From Oscillospiraceae bacterium (GTDB lineage Bacteria; Bacillota; Clostridia; Oscillospirales; Oscillospiraceae): DNA of 64,000 nt. The notes below the pieces were generated by a model, which saw only the letters and a list, made by a program, of their open reading frames with translations, made no database searches and had not been told where the DNA came from. Positions 1-9,645 of this stretch are shown here, one piece after another; the stretch's first letter is position 1, and every line of letters begins with the position of its first letter. The stretch covers positions 1 to 64,000 of the forward strand of contig SVLO01000010.1 in assembly GCA_015067885.1 (NCBI GenBank), written 5' to 3'. The translations under genes and the position numbers were made by a program.

Positions 1-42
1 GGATTGCGCCATTTTCCCAGAAAAAAACGTGCATTTCCCACA

Positions 43-70
43 TTGGCCCTTTCTCTTTTCGTGTTACAAT
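43..70 (+). promoter_or_regulatory. Putative sigma-A promoter of the SLH sialidase-like gene
   Basis: A -35-like TTGGCC (43-48) and a -10-like TACAAT (65-70) are separated by 16 bp. The ribosome binding site AAGGAGG lies at about 98-104, just before the ATG at 111. Seen in sequence; promoter function is inferred. Confidence 0.5.
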
Positions 71-110
71 TAAGATACCAAATTCCCCACACAGTTAAGG
101 AGGACTCCCT

Positions 111-3100
111 ATGAAACGAATGATGTCTTGGCTCTTGGCACTGGTCATGACGGCATCCATGCTGCCCGCCGCGGCGCTGCCCGTGTCCGCCGCCGAACCT
201 ACTGCTCCCCTGCAGGCCTACTACACCGACAAAAATATGTCCATAGACGGCCTGCTGCGTGAGGAGCATTGGCTCCTGCGTGACAAGGTTGGCAGCACGC
301 CCATCAGCATGCTGTGCAATCAGGATTCGCTGTACGTCGCTCTGCAGACCGGCGAAAACGAGGTGGAATTCACCATCAACGGCGTCACGCTGATGGCCAA
401 CCTTGCCGTGGGCGCCGTGCTCATCGGTGCGGAAAAGGTCGGCGTAGCCGCTAAGGACGCCGCAAACGGCACCGCCGAGATGGAAATCCCCCTGTCCGAG
501 ATCAACGTGCTGTACAGCGTGGGCCAGGAAGTTCCCTTCTCCTGCAAGGTCGGCACCGACCGCTATGACGGCACGGCTGTTTTGGCCGCCAAGGCCGTGC
601 GTTTGGCCCAGAGCTTTGATGATATTTCCCAGCAGCCCTACGCCTCCAAGCTGGGCAATCCCCAGACCGGCGAGGTGTTTGGTGAGCAGGGCGAGAACGG
701 CTCCCTGCACATCGGCACCGGCACCCTGACCGAAACCGGCAGTTCCATTGGTCAGCCCGCCTGGACGCTCGATGCAATGAATTTGGACACCACTCAGGGC
801 TATGAGCTGTCCTTCATCGCCGACTTCAATGACCTGACTGTGTCCGCCCCCGGGCAGGAGGCTTACGTTGCTCTGGCCGGCATCGCCTTTGACTTGCGTG
901 GCGAGGTTTATCTGCGCCACGGCTTCTCCGCAGATAAGAACGGCAACTTGGTGGTCACCCAATATGAAAACACCGCCGACCTGACCAAGGTCATCGACAC
1001 CGGCTACGACCTGCCGGTCAAGAACCTGTTCGTTCAGATCGTGGTGAATGACAACTTTGAAGTTGAGGTATTCCTGAACGGCAAGAGCACCGCCAAGTTC
1101 GGCACCACCACCCGCCGAACCGCCGCCGGCCGGTTCAACATCGAAACCACCACCCTGCGCCGTGACACCTCCCTGCCCAACAAGAACGACATCAATCTCT
1201 ACGATCTGCTGATTACCCAGGCTGCCCCCGACGAGCAGATTTCCGTGAACAAGGTGGCCAACACCGCCGACCTGAAGCTGGACGGCACCCTGGCCGAAAT
1301 GCTGTGGGCGCTGCCCTATTCTGTGGGCGGCACTCGGTACGGCCTGCTGTACGACGCCGAGAACCTCTATATCGCGCTGGACACCCAGCAGACTCAGGTA
1401 GAATTTTTGTTCGGTGACCAAAGTGCCACCGCCAAGCTGGGTAAGAAGCCCAACTTCGCGTTGGGTTACACCATGGGCTCCACCATCGCCGGCAATGGCA
1501 ACGGCCAGTACGAAATCAAAGTCCCCCGCTCTCTGTTGAAAGTAGCGGAACCCATCCCCTTCACCGTCCTCTCCGACGGGCAGACCCGCAAGAGCGAGCT
1601 GACCCTGAGCAACACCGCCATAACCGTAACGGAGCGCCAGCCTGCCGCCGGTGACGGCAAGGTGGGCGCCATCGCCTACCTGAACACCGACAAGGTAAAG
1701 CTGGACGGCAAGCTGAAGGAAAACCACTGGTACACCCCCTATCAGACCGCCGGCGCTTCCGGCTCCATCTCCACCGACATCGGCTTCATGTGGGATGCCA
1801 ACTACCTCTACGTGGGCGCCGAGATGTTCAGCCGCAGCCGTGCCCAGTCCCTGAACCTGACGGTGAACGGCAAGTCCTTCCAGGCCAATTTGGCCGCCGG
1901 CACCGCCTCCGCGGGTGACGTTGTGGTGGACGGCCAGACCCTAGAGTGGCGCGTCCCCCTGACCGCGATTGGCCTGCCCGTTGGCGGCAACGTGGACACC
2001 ACCTTTAAGCTGGACGTGGTCGGCGAAACCGGCACCTCCACCACCCAGGGCAACTTGAAGCTGGAAGCCACCGTGGTAGTCTTTGGCGACACCTGTAACG
2101 ATGTAAATACCAAGGACTACGTCCTGGCCAGCGGCAAGATGAAGGGCACCTACTGGGAGCAGGGCAACGACGCCTACGCCCTCACCTGTGATCCCACCTT
2201 CACCGGCAACGAGTACATCACCAAGTACACCCCTCTGCTGAATTACGAGGGCGGCGCCTACGAGTTCGTCCTCGACATGACCATCCACTCCCTGCCCAAT
2301 AACCCCCGCACCCTGGGCTGGCGCGGCCTGAACTTTGAGATTCGTCAGCCCGCCCTGCAGACCCGATTCGCCCTGCGCGGCGATGGCAACGGCAATGTTC
2401 TGTTTGACGTGCTGAACCGCCGCAACGCCGCCACGCTGGACACCGGCATCGACTTTGGTGAGCGGGCAATCATCAAGTTCAAGGTGGACGAGAATCTGAA
2501 CCCCACCCTGTACGTCAATGACAAGCAGATCGGCGGCTTCCCCGCCCTGGATCGCACCAGCTTCACCATCAACGACAGCCTGCACATGCCCCGCATGATT
2601 ATTGAACAGCTGAACTACGACCGCGACCCCGATGCTGACGGCACGCTCAGCGGCATCAACGTGGACATCCACGATATCCTGTGGACGCAGGTGTATTTCA
2701 CCGATGCCAAAACCGCCGCGGCCAGCGCCATGGAAACCATCTCTCAGGACAACCTGCTCCTGGGCGCAAGTGCCGATGACGTGACCCGACTCTACCTGAT
2801 GGACTCCATTTCCGACACCAACACCGGCGCCACCAGCACCGTCACCTGGAAGGCCATTGACAAGTCCACCGGCAAAATCGCCGCCAACGTGAACACCGAA
2901 ACCGGCGTGATCACCCGTGCGGACAAGCCCCTGTACTTCGACCTGATCGCCACCGTGACCTACGAGGGCGTGGGCGTGTCCAAGACCTTCACCCTGCAAA
3001 CCAAGGGTAAAACCCCTGCCGGCAGCGTGGCGCTGCTCGTCGAGGACACCAATCCCCTGACCGGCAAAGTTGAAACCTGGGGCGGTAACAGCTTTGAGTA

Positions 3101-6029
3101 CTTCGACACTACCCACAACAGCCTCGTGTTCGACCAGGGCAGCAGCAAGGAATTCAACACCATCAAGCTGTATGACTTCGACGACTTCTCCCGGATGAGC
3201 AAGCAGCATCTGGGCGTGTTTGTCAGCGAGGACGGCGCCAACTACACCAAAATCAACGGCTGGCACCTCCATCAGGACGGCAACGAGTACACCATCTACA
3301 ACCTGTCCGCCAAGGCTCGCTACGTAAAGGTGCACACCTACCACGACGACCTGGACAACACCGGCGTGCAGCCCAGCTTCTACAACGCCGTGTCCGACAT
3401 GATGGCGGTCAGCTATAACTCCAATCTGGCCGGTGCCAACGGTGCCTTTGCCAATAAGGCCAACTACGTGGTGAAAAACCCCACCGACAAGGCCGTCAAG
3501 GACTACCCCGCCTTTATCTCCCTGACCGACTTGGGCGCCAAGGCCGGTCAGTACAAGAACGGCTGCGCCGACTTCCGCTTCACCATGGGCGGTCAGCAAC
3601 TGGCCTATTGGTACAACGGCGTGGACGGCTTCTACGTCCGCATTCCCGACATGGCGGCGGGCGGCTCTGCCACCGTCACCGCCCATTGGGGCTGTTCCTC
3701 TGCCGCCGACTTCTCCGATGCCGAGTCCGTCTTTGAGGTGACTTACGGCAACGTGACCCTCATCGACCTGACAAAAACCACCGGTCTTGCCTCCCACGGC
3801 AGACCCTTCACCATGCCCAACGGCGATATCGTCGTGGCCGGTCGTACCTCTGACACCAACGGCAACTTGGGCTTCGTCCGTTCCACCGACGGCGGCCGCA
3901 CCTTTAACCCCGTGCCCGAGATGGTCGCCCGCGACGCAGATTATCCCGGCCGTGCCTTTGGCTTTGGCGGCTTCCTCTATGACGAGGCGCTGGGCCGTGT
4001 GTGGCTGATTGGTTACAGCGCCAGCGCATCGAACAAGCAGGATATGCGCCTGGTGCTGTCCTATACCGACAACAACGGCGAAACCTGGTCCGAGCCCCGC
4101 TTCATGACCCTGCCCGATATGCCCACTATCCGGGACAACGACATCATCCTGCAAAACGCCATCTCCACCGCTACCTACGTTATGACCTACTGTGACGGTA
4201 TCACCCTGCGGGATGCTGACGGCAAGGGGCCCAACGTGGACTATATCATTGCCGCCGACGGCTCCGACTACACCATCCACCGCAACTTCACCCAGTGCTT
4301 CTACTCTGCCGACGGCGGTGAAACTTGGAGCTGCAGCGAGCTGATCTACGTGGATATCGACAACATCGGCAACAACGCCGAGCACGGCGTCACCGAGCCT
4401 ACCATCACCCAGCTGGATGACGGCAGCCTCTATATGCTCATCCGTGCCCAGATTCCCGACAACCACTACCTGTACGAGGCGCGCTCCACCGACTCCGGCA
4501 AGACCTGGACCTCCGGCTACTCCAAGGTCATCTCCGCCAACACCTCCCCCGTGCTGACCACATACAACGACCAGCGTGTCCTGCTGTGGACCAGTATGAA
4601 CGGTCTGGGCGGCACCAGCTACCGCCGCACCCCCATGCACGTGGGCTTCACCAGCGACAACTACGCGACCTTTGACCACATCATCGACGTGGTGTTCGGC
4701 ACCTCTTACGACAGCCTGGAAGAGATGTACACCCACATGACCCAACCCGGCCTCACCTTCACCAAGGACGGCAAGGATGCCCTGGCCGCCTTCTGGGACG
4801 CCAACCAGCTGCGCCGCTACGATGAGCGCGCTACCAACGCCGTGCTCATGGAGGACTTCAGCGACCTGGTCAACTACACCAAGGGCGGTTACGAGGACTT
4901 CGAGACGGCCAACCTGAAATATGAAGGCTGGCTGACCGTTGATGGCGTGATCGTCGAGCTGTCCCGCGAGGCCGCCACCTCCGGCATGCAGTCCATGAAG
5001 ATTGCCGACGTCAACCCCGGCACCGCCATCCACGCCACCCGTCAGGTTCCTTCTATGAAGTTCGGCACCGTGGGCGCCAAGATGATGGTGCCCGCCACCA
5101 ACAGCGAATACTTCGCCCTGGAGCTGAAGGCCGGCTTCAACTTCACCCATATGCAGCATACCCTGGCTGCCGTGGCGGTCAACGGTGACGGCACCGTGGC
5201 CCTGTGCTATGACAACGAAAAGATTCCCGTAGCCAAGGTTACTCCCGGCAGTTGGAATGACTACGCCATCAGCTTTGATATCGCCACCGGCATGGGCAAG
5301 CTGAGCGTCAATGACAAGGTGGTCAGCGACATCAAGCTAGAGACCGGCGAGTATATGTTCGGCGAGATGCGCCAGAACGTGGTGCGCGAGATTTCCTGCG
5401 TGCAGTTCATGCAGACCTCTGCCACCGCCGGTGTGGGCGATTGCCTGTACGTGGACGACTTCTACGCCACCGAACTGACCTCCCCCCTGTCCCGCACCCT
5501 CTGCAACATCGCCTTTGAGGATGTGAAGCAGGGCGACTGGTACTTCGACGCGGTGAACTTCGCCGTGGAAAACGGCATCATGTCCGGCTATAACGCCGCC
5601 AAGTTCGGCCCCAACGACACCCTGAACCGGGCAATGGTGGTGCAGGTCCTTTACAACAAGGAGGGCCAGCCCGACCTGGGCGGCGCCAAGCACGGCTTCT
5701 CCGACGTGCCGGCCAGCCAGTGGTTCAACAACGCTGTCACCTGGGGCAGCAACCGTGGCGTGGTCAGCGGCTTCGGCGGCGGCGTGTTCAAGCCCGAGGA
5801 CGCCGTGACCATTGAGCAGGTTGCCGTCATCCTGTGGAACTATTCCAACACCCCCGCCGGCTACGGCGACCTGTCCGAGGTCGGCAACCACAGCGACTGG
5901 GCGGCCAACGCCCTGAAGTGGGCAGTGGACGAGGACCTGCTTGAGAAGGTTCCCTTTACCAACGCCACCGAAAAGGCCACACGCGCCCAAACCGCGCAAA
6001 TTCTGACCAACTACCTGCGCGCCATCTGA
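111..6029 (+). CDS. SLH-anchored multidomain sialidase-like (BNR/Asp-box) exoprotein
   Basis: Large secreted, cell-wall-anchored carbohydrate-active protein of 1972 residues. A signal peptide occupies residues 1-27 (charged MKRMM, hydrophobic core, VSA cleavage region). Three repeats with an LDG-L-E-W pattern (about 42, 390 and 530) look like CBM9/DOMON-type modules, each followed by beta-rich, LamG-like sequence. Then come an atrophied Ig-like domain (about 885-965), a discoidin-like domain (about 970-1085) and a DUF2341-like domain (about 1120-1215). Residues 1225-1590 form a beta-propeller with four Asp boxes (STDGGRTF, YTDNNGETW, YSADGGETW, STDSGKTW) and a start motif HGRPF resembling the first sialidase arginine. 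A further LamG-like stretch precedes SLH repeats at about 1800-1972. Likely acts on host or mucin glycans at the cell surface. Sialic acid specificity is not proven; another Asp-box glycosidase is possible. The start is fixed by AAGGAGG and the signal peptide. Confidence 0.8.
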   Translation: MKRMMSWLLALVMTASMLPAAALPVSAAEPTAPLQAYYTDKNMSIDGLLREEHWLLRDKVGSTPISMLCNQDSLYVALQTGENEVEFTINGVTLMANLAVGAVLIGAEKVGVAAKDAANGTAEMEIPLSEINVLYSVGQEVPFSCKVGTDRYDGTAVLAAKAVRLAQSFDDISQQPYASKLGNPQTGEVFGEQGENGSLHIGTGTLTETGSSIGQPAWTLDAMNLDTTQGYELSFIADFNDLTVSAPGQEAYVALAGIAFDLRGEVYLRHGFSADKNGNLVVTQYENTADLTKVIDTGYDLPVKNLFVQIVVNDNFEVEVFLNGKSTAKFGTTTRRTAAGRFNIETTTLRRDTSLPNKNDINLYDLLITQAAPDEQISVNKVANTADLKLDGTLAEMLWALPYSVGGTRYGLLYDAENLYIALDTQQTQVEFLFGDQSATAKLGKKPNFALGYTMGSTIAGNGNGQYEIKVPRSLLKVAEPIPFTVLSDGQTRKSELTLSNTAITVTERQPAAGDGKVGAIAYLNTDKVKLDGKLKENHWYTPYQTAGASGSISTDIGFMWDANYLYVGAEMFSRSRAQSLNLTVNGKSFQANLAAGTASAGDVVVDGQTLEWRVPLTAIGLPVGGNVDTTFKLDVVGETGTSTTQGNLKLEATVVVFGDTCNDVNTKDYVLASGKMKGTYWEQGNDAYALTCDPTFTGNEYITKYTPLLNYEGGAYEFVLDMTIHSLPNNPRTLGWRGLNFEIRQPALQTRFALRGDGNGNVLFDVLNRRNAATLDTGIDFGERAIIKFKVDENLNPTLYVNDKQIGGFPALDRTSFTINDSLHMPRMIIEQLNYDRDPDADGTLSGINVDIHDILWTQVYFTDAKTAAASAMETISQDNLLLGASADDVTRLYLMDSISDTNTGATSTVTWKAIDKSTGKIAANVNTETGVITRADKPLYFDLIATVTYEGVGVSKTFTLQTKGKTPAGSVALLVEDTNPLTGKVETWGGNSFEYFDTTHNSLVFDQGSSKEFNTIKLYDFDDFSRMSKQHLGVFVSEDGANYTKINGWHLHQDGNEYTIYNLSAKARYVKVHTYHDDLDNTGVQPSFYNAVSDMMAVSYNSNLAGANGAFANKANYVVKNPTDKAVKDYPAFISLTDLGAKAGQYKNGCADFRFTMGGQQLAYWYNGVDGFYVRIPDMAAGGSATVTAHWGCSSAADFSDAESVFEVTYGNVTLIDLTKTTGLASHGRPFTMPNGDIVVAGRTSDTNGNLGFVRSTDGGRTFNPVPEMVARDADYPGRAFGFGGFLYDEALGRVWLIGYSASASNKQDMRLVLSYTDNNGETWSEPRFMTLPDMPTIRDNDIILQNAISTATYVMTYCDGITLRDADGKGPNVDYIIAADGSDYTIHRNFTQCFYSADGGETWSCSELIYVDIDNIGNNAEHGVTEPTITQLDDGSLYMLIRAQIPDNHYLYEARSTDSGKTWTSGYSKVISANTSPVLTTYNDQRVLLWTSMNGLGGTSYRRTPMHVGFTSDNYATFDHIIDVVFGTSYDSLEEMYTHMTQPGLTFTKDGKDALAAFWDANQLRRYDERATNAVLMEDFSDLVNYTKGGYEDFETANLKYEGWLTVDGVIVELSREAATSGMQSMKIADVNPGTAIHATRQVPSMKFGTVGAKMMVPATNSEYFALELKAGFNFTHMQHTLAAVAVNGDGTVALCYDNEKIPVAKVTPGSWNDYAISFDIATGMGKLSVNDKVVSDIKLETGEYMFGEMRQNVVREISCVQFMQTSATAGVGDCLYVDDFYATELTSPLSRTLCNIAFEDVKQGDWYFDAVNFAVENGIMSGYNAAKFGPNDTLNRAMVVQVLYNKEGQPDLGGAKHGFSDVPASQWFNNAVTWGSNRGVVSGFGGGVFKPEDAVTIEQVAVILWNYSNTPAGYGDLSEVGNHSDWAANALKWAVDEDLLEKVPFTNATEKATRAQTAQILTNYLRAI

Positions 6030-6057
6030 TTTGCTTTCTTCATTCTCCTATTTTTCC

Positions 6058-6099
6058 AAAGCAAGAGTCCGCAGCCAAACAGGCTGCGGACTCTTGCTT
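6058..6099 (+). terminator. Intrinsic terminator after the sialidase-like gene
   Basis: Perfect inverted repeat (GCAAGAGTCCGCAGCC and its complement, loop AAACA) flanked by A- and T-runs, so it could work in both directions. Confidence 0.85.
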
Positions 6100-6107
6100 T
6101 CCACACA

Positions 6108-6138
6108 CAAAAACAGCACCCGGATGGGTGCTGTTTTC
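6108..6138 (-). terminator. Intrinsic terminator after the Asp23 gene
   Basis: Stem ACAGCACCC/GGGTGCTGT with a GGAT loop, followed on the minus strand by a T-rich run. It lies just beyond the stop codon of the Asp23-family gene. Confidence 0.75.
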
Positions 6139-6146
6139 ATTCGTAA

Positions 6147-6527
6147 TTATTCTGCTTTTTTTGCCTTTTCAAATGTAATGCCACCGATGTTGACGTTGAC
6201 ACTCTTAACGGTCAGGCTGCTCATAGACTCGACGTTGGTCGCAACCGCATCCTGCACCGCACGGGCTACCTCCTGAATGGTATAGCCGTACTTGATCATG
6301 ATGCCCAATTCGATCTGCACGCCATCCTCATCAACCTCGATATTAACACCGCGGGTCATATTCTTCTTCCCCAGCAGTTCAACGATATCGCGGTTGCCGC
6401 CGTGAAGCCCGCTTACACCCTCGACCTCGAGTGCCGCGGCAGTGGAAATCACCGCCAGGACATCTTCCGCAATGTGGATGTTGCCCAGCTCATCGTTCTG
6501 AGAGACATACTCTTTCTTCTCGCCCAT
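6147..6527 (-). CDS. Asp23/Gls24 family envelope stress protein
   Basis: Small cytoplasmic protein of the Asp23/Gls24 family (COG1302), generally tied to cell-envelope homeostasis. About 126 residues, typical for the family. Family features seen: the N-terminal GNIHIAEDVLAVISTAAALE stretch, a VEGVSGL segment, the V-I-V-V-E-DGVQIELGIMIKYGY core and the C-terminal VNVNIGGI strand. A GTG nine bases upstream is in frame, but the Shine-Dalgarno GGAG sits 10 nt before the ATG at 6527, so the ATG is preferred. Monocistronic: own promoter upstream, own terminator downstream. Confidence 0.9.
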   Translation of the reverse strand: MGEKKEYVSQNDELGNIHIAEDVLAVISTAAALEVEGVSGLHGGNRDIVELLGKKNMTRGVNIEVDEDGVQIELGIMIKYGYTIQEVARAVQDAVATNVESMSSLTVKSVNVNIGGITFEKAKKAE

Positions 6528-6572
6528 GGGGGTCACGCTCCTTTTTCCGGGTACTGATCCCTAGTTTTCTCT

Positions 6573-6600
6573 ATTGTACCACAAAATCAAAAAATTACAA
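6573..6600 (-). promoter_or_regulatory. Putative sigma-A promoter of the Asp23 gene
   Basis: TTGTAA (6600-6595), 16-bp spacer, TACAAT (6578-6573) on the minus strand, between spoIIIAH and the Asp23 gene. Confidence 0.55.
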
Positions 6601-6617
6601 CTGTTTTTTCACCATCT

Positions 6618-7205
6618 TCAATTGACCTGGATGATTTTGATCTGTTCTGCGGAGAAGGAGGTCGCCTGTGCCACGATGTCCGTGATCCGCGCGGTATCCA
6701 CCGCCGTCAACTCATCTCCAACGGTCTGCACCACCACGCTGACACTCTCTTCACCAATGAACGCAACGCAATCCTTGTACCCCTTGGCAACGATCAAATT
6801 CTCGATTTGCGCCTCTGTTACTGTACTGTTCGCCATGGTCTGAATGGTGAGGGTCGCCTGTTCCTGGTCAATGCCGGCCCCCGTCACACTGTCCTGCAGC
6901 ATGGTCAGCGCACTGTCCCGAGCCTGTTGACGGTTCAGCCGGGCGTTGGCAAAGTAGTCCTGGGCAGAGCTGTTCCCGACCTCTTCCTGTTGTTCTCCGT
7001 CCCCGCCCAAAAGCGGGTCCTTCGTTTCCCCTGCCACCAAGGCCGCCTCGCCCAGGGTCTTGCCTGCGTCGGTTGCCTGCTCGGTGCGTTGGTAGTCCCA
7101 ATTCAGATAGACTGCCACACACACAAACAAAACCACCGCCGCTACCACCGCGTTGCGTCTTACCACTTGCATCCAAGCAATCTGCTTACCCTTTCCGTTT
7201 GCCAT
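6618..7205 (-). CDS. spoIIIAH: Stage III sporulation protein AH
   Basis: Mother-cell membrane protein whose extracytoplasmic domain meets forespore SpoIIQ to build the channel between the two cells. 195 residues: basic N-terminus, one membrane helix (about residues 17-33), an acidic linker, then the conserved region starting ARLNRQQARDSALTMLQDSV and ending with the YscJ/FliF-like domain (EAQIENLIVAKGYKDC). Last gene of the spoIIIA operon, 14 bp after spoIIIAG, with an AAGGAGGAG-type ribosome site. No clear terminator was seen behind it. Confidence 0.93.
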   Translation of the reverse strand: MANGKGKQIAWMQVVRRNAVVAAVVLFVCVAVYLNWDYQRTEQATDAGKTLGEAALVAGETKDPLLGGDGEQQEEVGNSSAQDYFANARLNRQQARDSALTMLQDSVTGAGIDQEQATLTIQTMANSTVTEAQIENLIVAKGYKDCVAFIGEESVSVVVQTVGDELTAVDTARITDIVAQATSFSAEQIKIIQVN

Positions 7206-7219
7206 TTCTCCGCTCCTCC

Positions 7220-7711
7220 TTATGATTCACTTTGACAGATCGTAATTCGCTCCGTACTTAGCCCGGTCAGCGCGCAAATCGCGCTTGTAAGCTGTAACCT
7301 GACCCCGGGATCACCTCCTCCCGGGCATACCGCCAGCGCCCCTTGAAAGGCCGGGCTGAACTGCTGCACAGGGATCGGCTGCTCACCGCCTCCCCCCTGC
7401 CCAATTACTACCGTTTTTCGTGATTGTTCCCGTTGGTCGGTGTCCACGTCCTGAGCATATACAAACCTCCCGCTGTCCTTCAGGGTCAGCACAACAGTCA
7501 CCTTGCCCGCACCGCTGATTTTGGAAAGCACTGTTTCCAGCCTGCGTTCCAGTTCAGGCAAATCAAATGCTTCCCGGGATTGATCCGTTGTATCCGTTTG
7601 CTCCCTTTTTCCAAATGGCAGCAACAGCAGAACTCCGACCAACGCAACCGCAATCAGGTATTTATACGCCCCCAGCCTCTTGCCCCATCCGGCAGGCAAC
7701 TTCCATTGCAC
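7220..7711 (-). CDS. spoIIIAG: Stage III sporulation protein AG
   Basis: Channel-forming component of the SpoIIIA-SpoIIQ complex in the mother cell membrane. An open frame extends further upstream, but the first well-placed start is the GTG at 7711, one base after the spoIIIAF stop and 8 nt after GGAGG, giving 163 residues (MQWKLP...). A membrane helix lies at about residues 17-35 (YLIAVALVGVLLLLPFG), followed by the ring-forming domain with the pattern LERRLETVLSKISGAGKVTVVLTL. Translationally coupled to spoIIIAF. Confidence 0.92.
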   Translation of the reverse strand: MQWKLPAGWGKRLGAYKYLIAVALVGVLLLLPFGKREQTDTTDQSREAFDLPELERRLETVLSKISGAGKVTVVLTLKDSGRFVYAQDVDTDQREQSRKTVVIGQGGGGEQPIPVQQFSPAFQGALAVCPGGGDPGVRLQLTSAICALTGLSTERITICQSES

Positions 7712-7712
7712 C

Positions 7713-8180
7713 TTATCCACCTCCCATATACTCCTGCCATTCCGGCGCAATGCCAAGATCCGTGGAGATGATTTGTTCCAGCTCTCCGCGCTGTTGTGTC
7801 GTAAGTTGCCCGGAAATCCGACAACTTCCGGGCAGCCACGCCCCTGTTTCATCTGCCACGCATATAACCACGGCACTGCAATCTGCACCCAAGCTTGCCG
7901 CCTTGTCCACAATATATGTCCCACATTCCTGCTCTATGAGCGCTTTTAGCAGCCGCGTTTCTTTTTCCTCCAGTTCCTCCTCAATTTTCCACGCCTGTGT
8001 GTCCAGTTGAACCGTTCCAAAGAGATGAAAGGGCGCCGTAATGGGCTTTAGCGTTGCCCACAGCAACATCATGGCGCAGATCAGGCTGCCGACCTGCCGC
8101 ACCGGCCCCGGCGGCATGATGCTTTGCGCCACAGCAGCCAGTATCGCCGCACAGGCCATTCCGATAAACCAGCCGCTCAT
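7713..8180 (-). CDS. spoIIIAF: Stage III sporulation protein AF
   Basis: 155-residue membrane protein of the SpoIIIA complex. Two N-terminal hydrophobic segments (about residues 3-25 and 32-50, with LKPI after the second) are followed by an acidic coiled region (EEELEEKETRLL) and a soluble C-terminal domain, as in the family. Its start overlaps the end of spoIIIAE by 4 bp (ATGA-type), and its stop is one base before the spoIIIAG start. Confidence 0.92.
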   Translation of the reverse strand: MSGWFIGMACAAILAAVAQSIMPPGPVRQVGSLICAMMLLWATLKPITAPFHLFGTVQLDTQAWKIEEELEEKETRLLKALIEQECGTYIVDKAASLGADCSAVVICVADETGAWLPGSCRISGQLTTQQRGELEQIISTDLGIAPEWQEYMGGG

Positions 8181-9256
8181 ACGCTCCCCCCCGAAATGCC
8201 GCAGGCAATGCTGACCAGCAGCAGCAAGGCGCAGCAGCCCGCCATGCTGAAAATCAGCCCAAAGGCCGTCCCAATTCCGCCAATCAGCTCCGAAAGCCGT
8301 CCCTCAGCCAGCGTGGCTGCGACAGCGGAGCTGAGTTTGTAGGTGATATAGTGAACACCCAACTGCAAAAACGGGGACAGGCAGAGTCCCAGCACCGCCA
8401 ACAGGCCGAAGACACCAACCGCACCGCGCAGCGCCCCCGCCCCCACCAAAATCGTTTCTGCCGCGTTTGAGATAATACCACCAACTACGGGTATGACAGT
8501 TGAAATTGCGGTTTTTGTCACCTTTACCGCCGCCGCATCTGCGCTTCCCGCCACAGCTCCACTGACAGTAAGATATGCCACAAATACTGATGTAAGGGCA
8601 GTCAACACCGTTTTGACAGCCCATTTCAGGAACTCTGCCACCCGTTTCAGGCCGGGATTTCCCACGGCAGCATAGGCCGTAAGCGTTGCAATAAAAACGT
8701 ATACCATCGGCACAAGCAGCCGGTCGATCACCGTCATAAGCAGATTGGAAAACAGCACTGTCGCCACCTGTCGTGCCGCCGCCGCACCCACATTCCCGCC
8801 TGCGGCCGTACAGGCCGCCATCACCGGCACCAGTATGTTGCCAAAGCCGTGCATCTCTTCAATAGCCTTACGCCCCAGCCCCAACATCATAGACACATCC
8901 CCTGCGGAAAGCGCCGTTATGGCCAGCGCGCCCGCCATCACCGGGACCGGAAGCTGACTTTGTCCCCCGGCTGTATGCATGGCCTGTGCCATACCGCACA
9001 GCAGCACCACCACCAGCAGCAACAGCCCGCCCCGAACCGCGTCCCGAATAAGCTCCGGCAGCAACTGCGCAGCTCGCTCCAGTAAGCGATTGGCACCTGC
9101 TTCCAGTTCCAGATCCTGCGAGAACTCCACACCCGTATCATAGGCTTGTCCGGCCTTTATCAGTTCGTCTGTGCCAAGCTGCTCCGACAACTGATCTGCG
9201 CGGCAAGGTTGCAGCATTACCAGCAGGATCGCCAAAACCATCAAACATCGCTTCAT
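8177..9256 (-). CDS. spoIIIAE: Stage III sporulation protein AE
   Basis: Polytopic membrane protein, 359 residues, required for the mother-cell-to-forespore channel. It carries a signal-like N-terminus (MKRCLMVLAILLVMLQPCRA) and several membrane helices (for example around 80-105, 165-190 and 320-345), plus the family-typical segment VKVTKTAISTVIPVVGGIISNAAETILVGA. Overlaps spoIIIAD by 4 bp and spoIIIAF by 4 bp, so the operon is tightly coupled. Confidence 0.94.
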   Translation of the reverse strand: MKRCLMVLAILLVMLQPCRADQLSEQLGTDELIKAGQAYDTGVEFSQDLELEAGANRLLERAAQLLPELIRDAVRGGLLLLVVVLLCGMAQAMHTAGGQSQLPVPVMAGALAITALSAGDVSMMLGLGRKAIEEMHGFGNILVPVMAACTAAGGNVGAAAARQVATVLFSNLLMTVIDRLLVPMVYVFIATLTAYAAVGNPGLKRVAEFLKWAVKTVLTALTSVFVAYLTVSGAVAGSADAAAVKVTKTAISTVIPVVGGIISNAAETILVGAGALRGAVGVFGLLAVLGLCLSPFLQLGVHYITYKLSSAVAATLAEGRLSELIGGIGTAFGLIFSMAGCCALLLLVSIACGISGGSV

Positions 9257-9645
9257 GGCATTAACCCCGTAAGCAACTCCACCACTTCATTTACCAACGG
9301 CAGCGCAGCCGCCAGCGACAGCAGAGTCCCCGCCATCTCAACAAAGGCAGCTATGCCGCCCTCCCCCGCGCTGCGACAAATTTCGGTGCCGATCCGTGTA
9401 ACAACGGATATTCCAACCACCTTTACAACCGGCTCCACCACATCCGGGTCCAGTTTTGCCAACCGCGTCAGCCGAGCCAGGGTTTGCACCACCTGCCCGA
9501 CATCCAGCGCCAGCACCATGAAAATCCATGCGCCGCACGCCAGCACGATCGGCACCGCAAACTCCGGCGCGCTCCGCCGCACGATCACCGCGCACACCGC
9601 CGCCGACAGTCCGCCGGCCACAATCTTCAAAAGCAACTCCATCAC
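9253..9645 (-). CDS. spoIIIAD: Stage III sporulation protein AD
   Basis: 130-residue membrane protein with about four hydrophobic helices. It has the family pattern VVKVVGISVVTRIGTEICRSAGE near the middle. Overlaps spoIIIAC and spoIIIAE by 4 bp each. Part of the SpoIIIA channel made in the mother cell. Confidence 0.92.
   Translation of the reverse strand: MMELLLKIVAGGLSAAVCAVIVRRSAPEFAVPIVLACGAWIFMVLALDVGQVVQTLARLTRLAKLDPDVVEPVVKVVGISVVTRIGTEICRSAGEGGIAAFVEMAGTLLSLAAALPLVNEVVELLTGLMP

Noticed and set aside
1941-5159. Very long minus-strand open frame opposite the sialidase-like gene
   Set aside because: Antisense shadow of a GC-rich gene: low-complexity Gly/Val/His-rich translation, no domains and no ribosome site.
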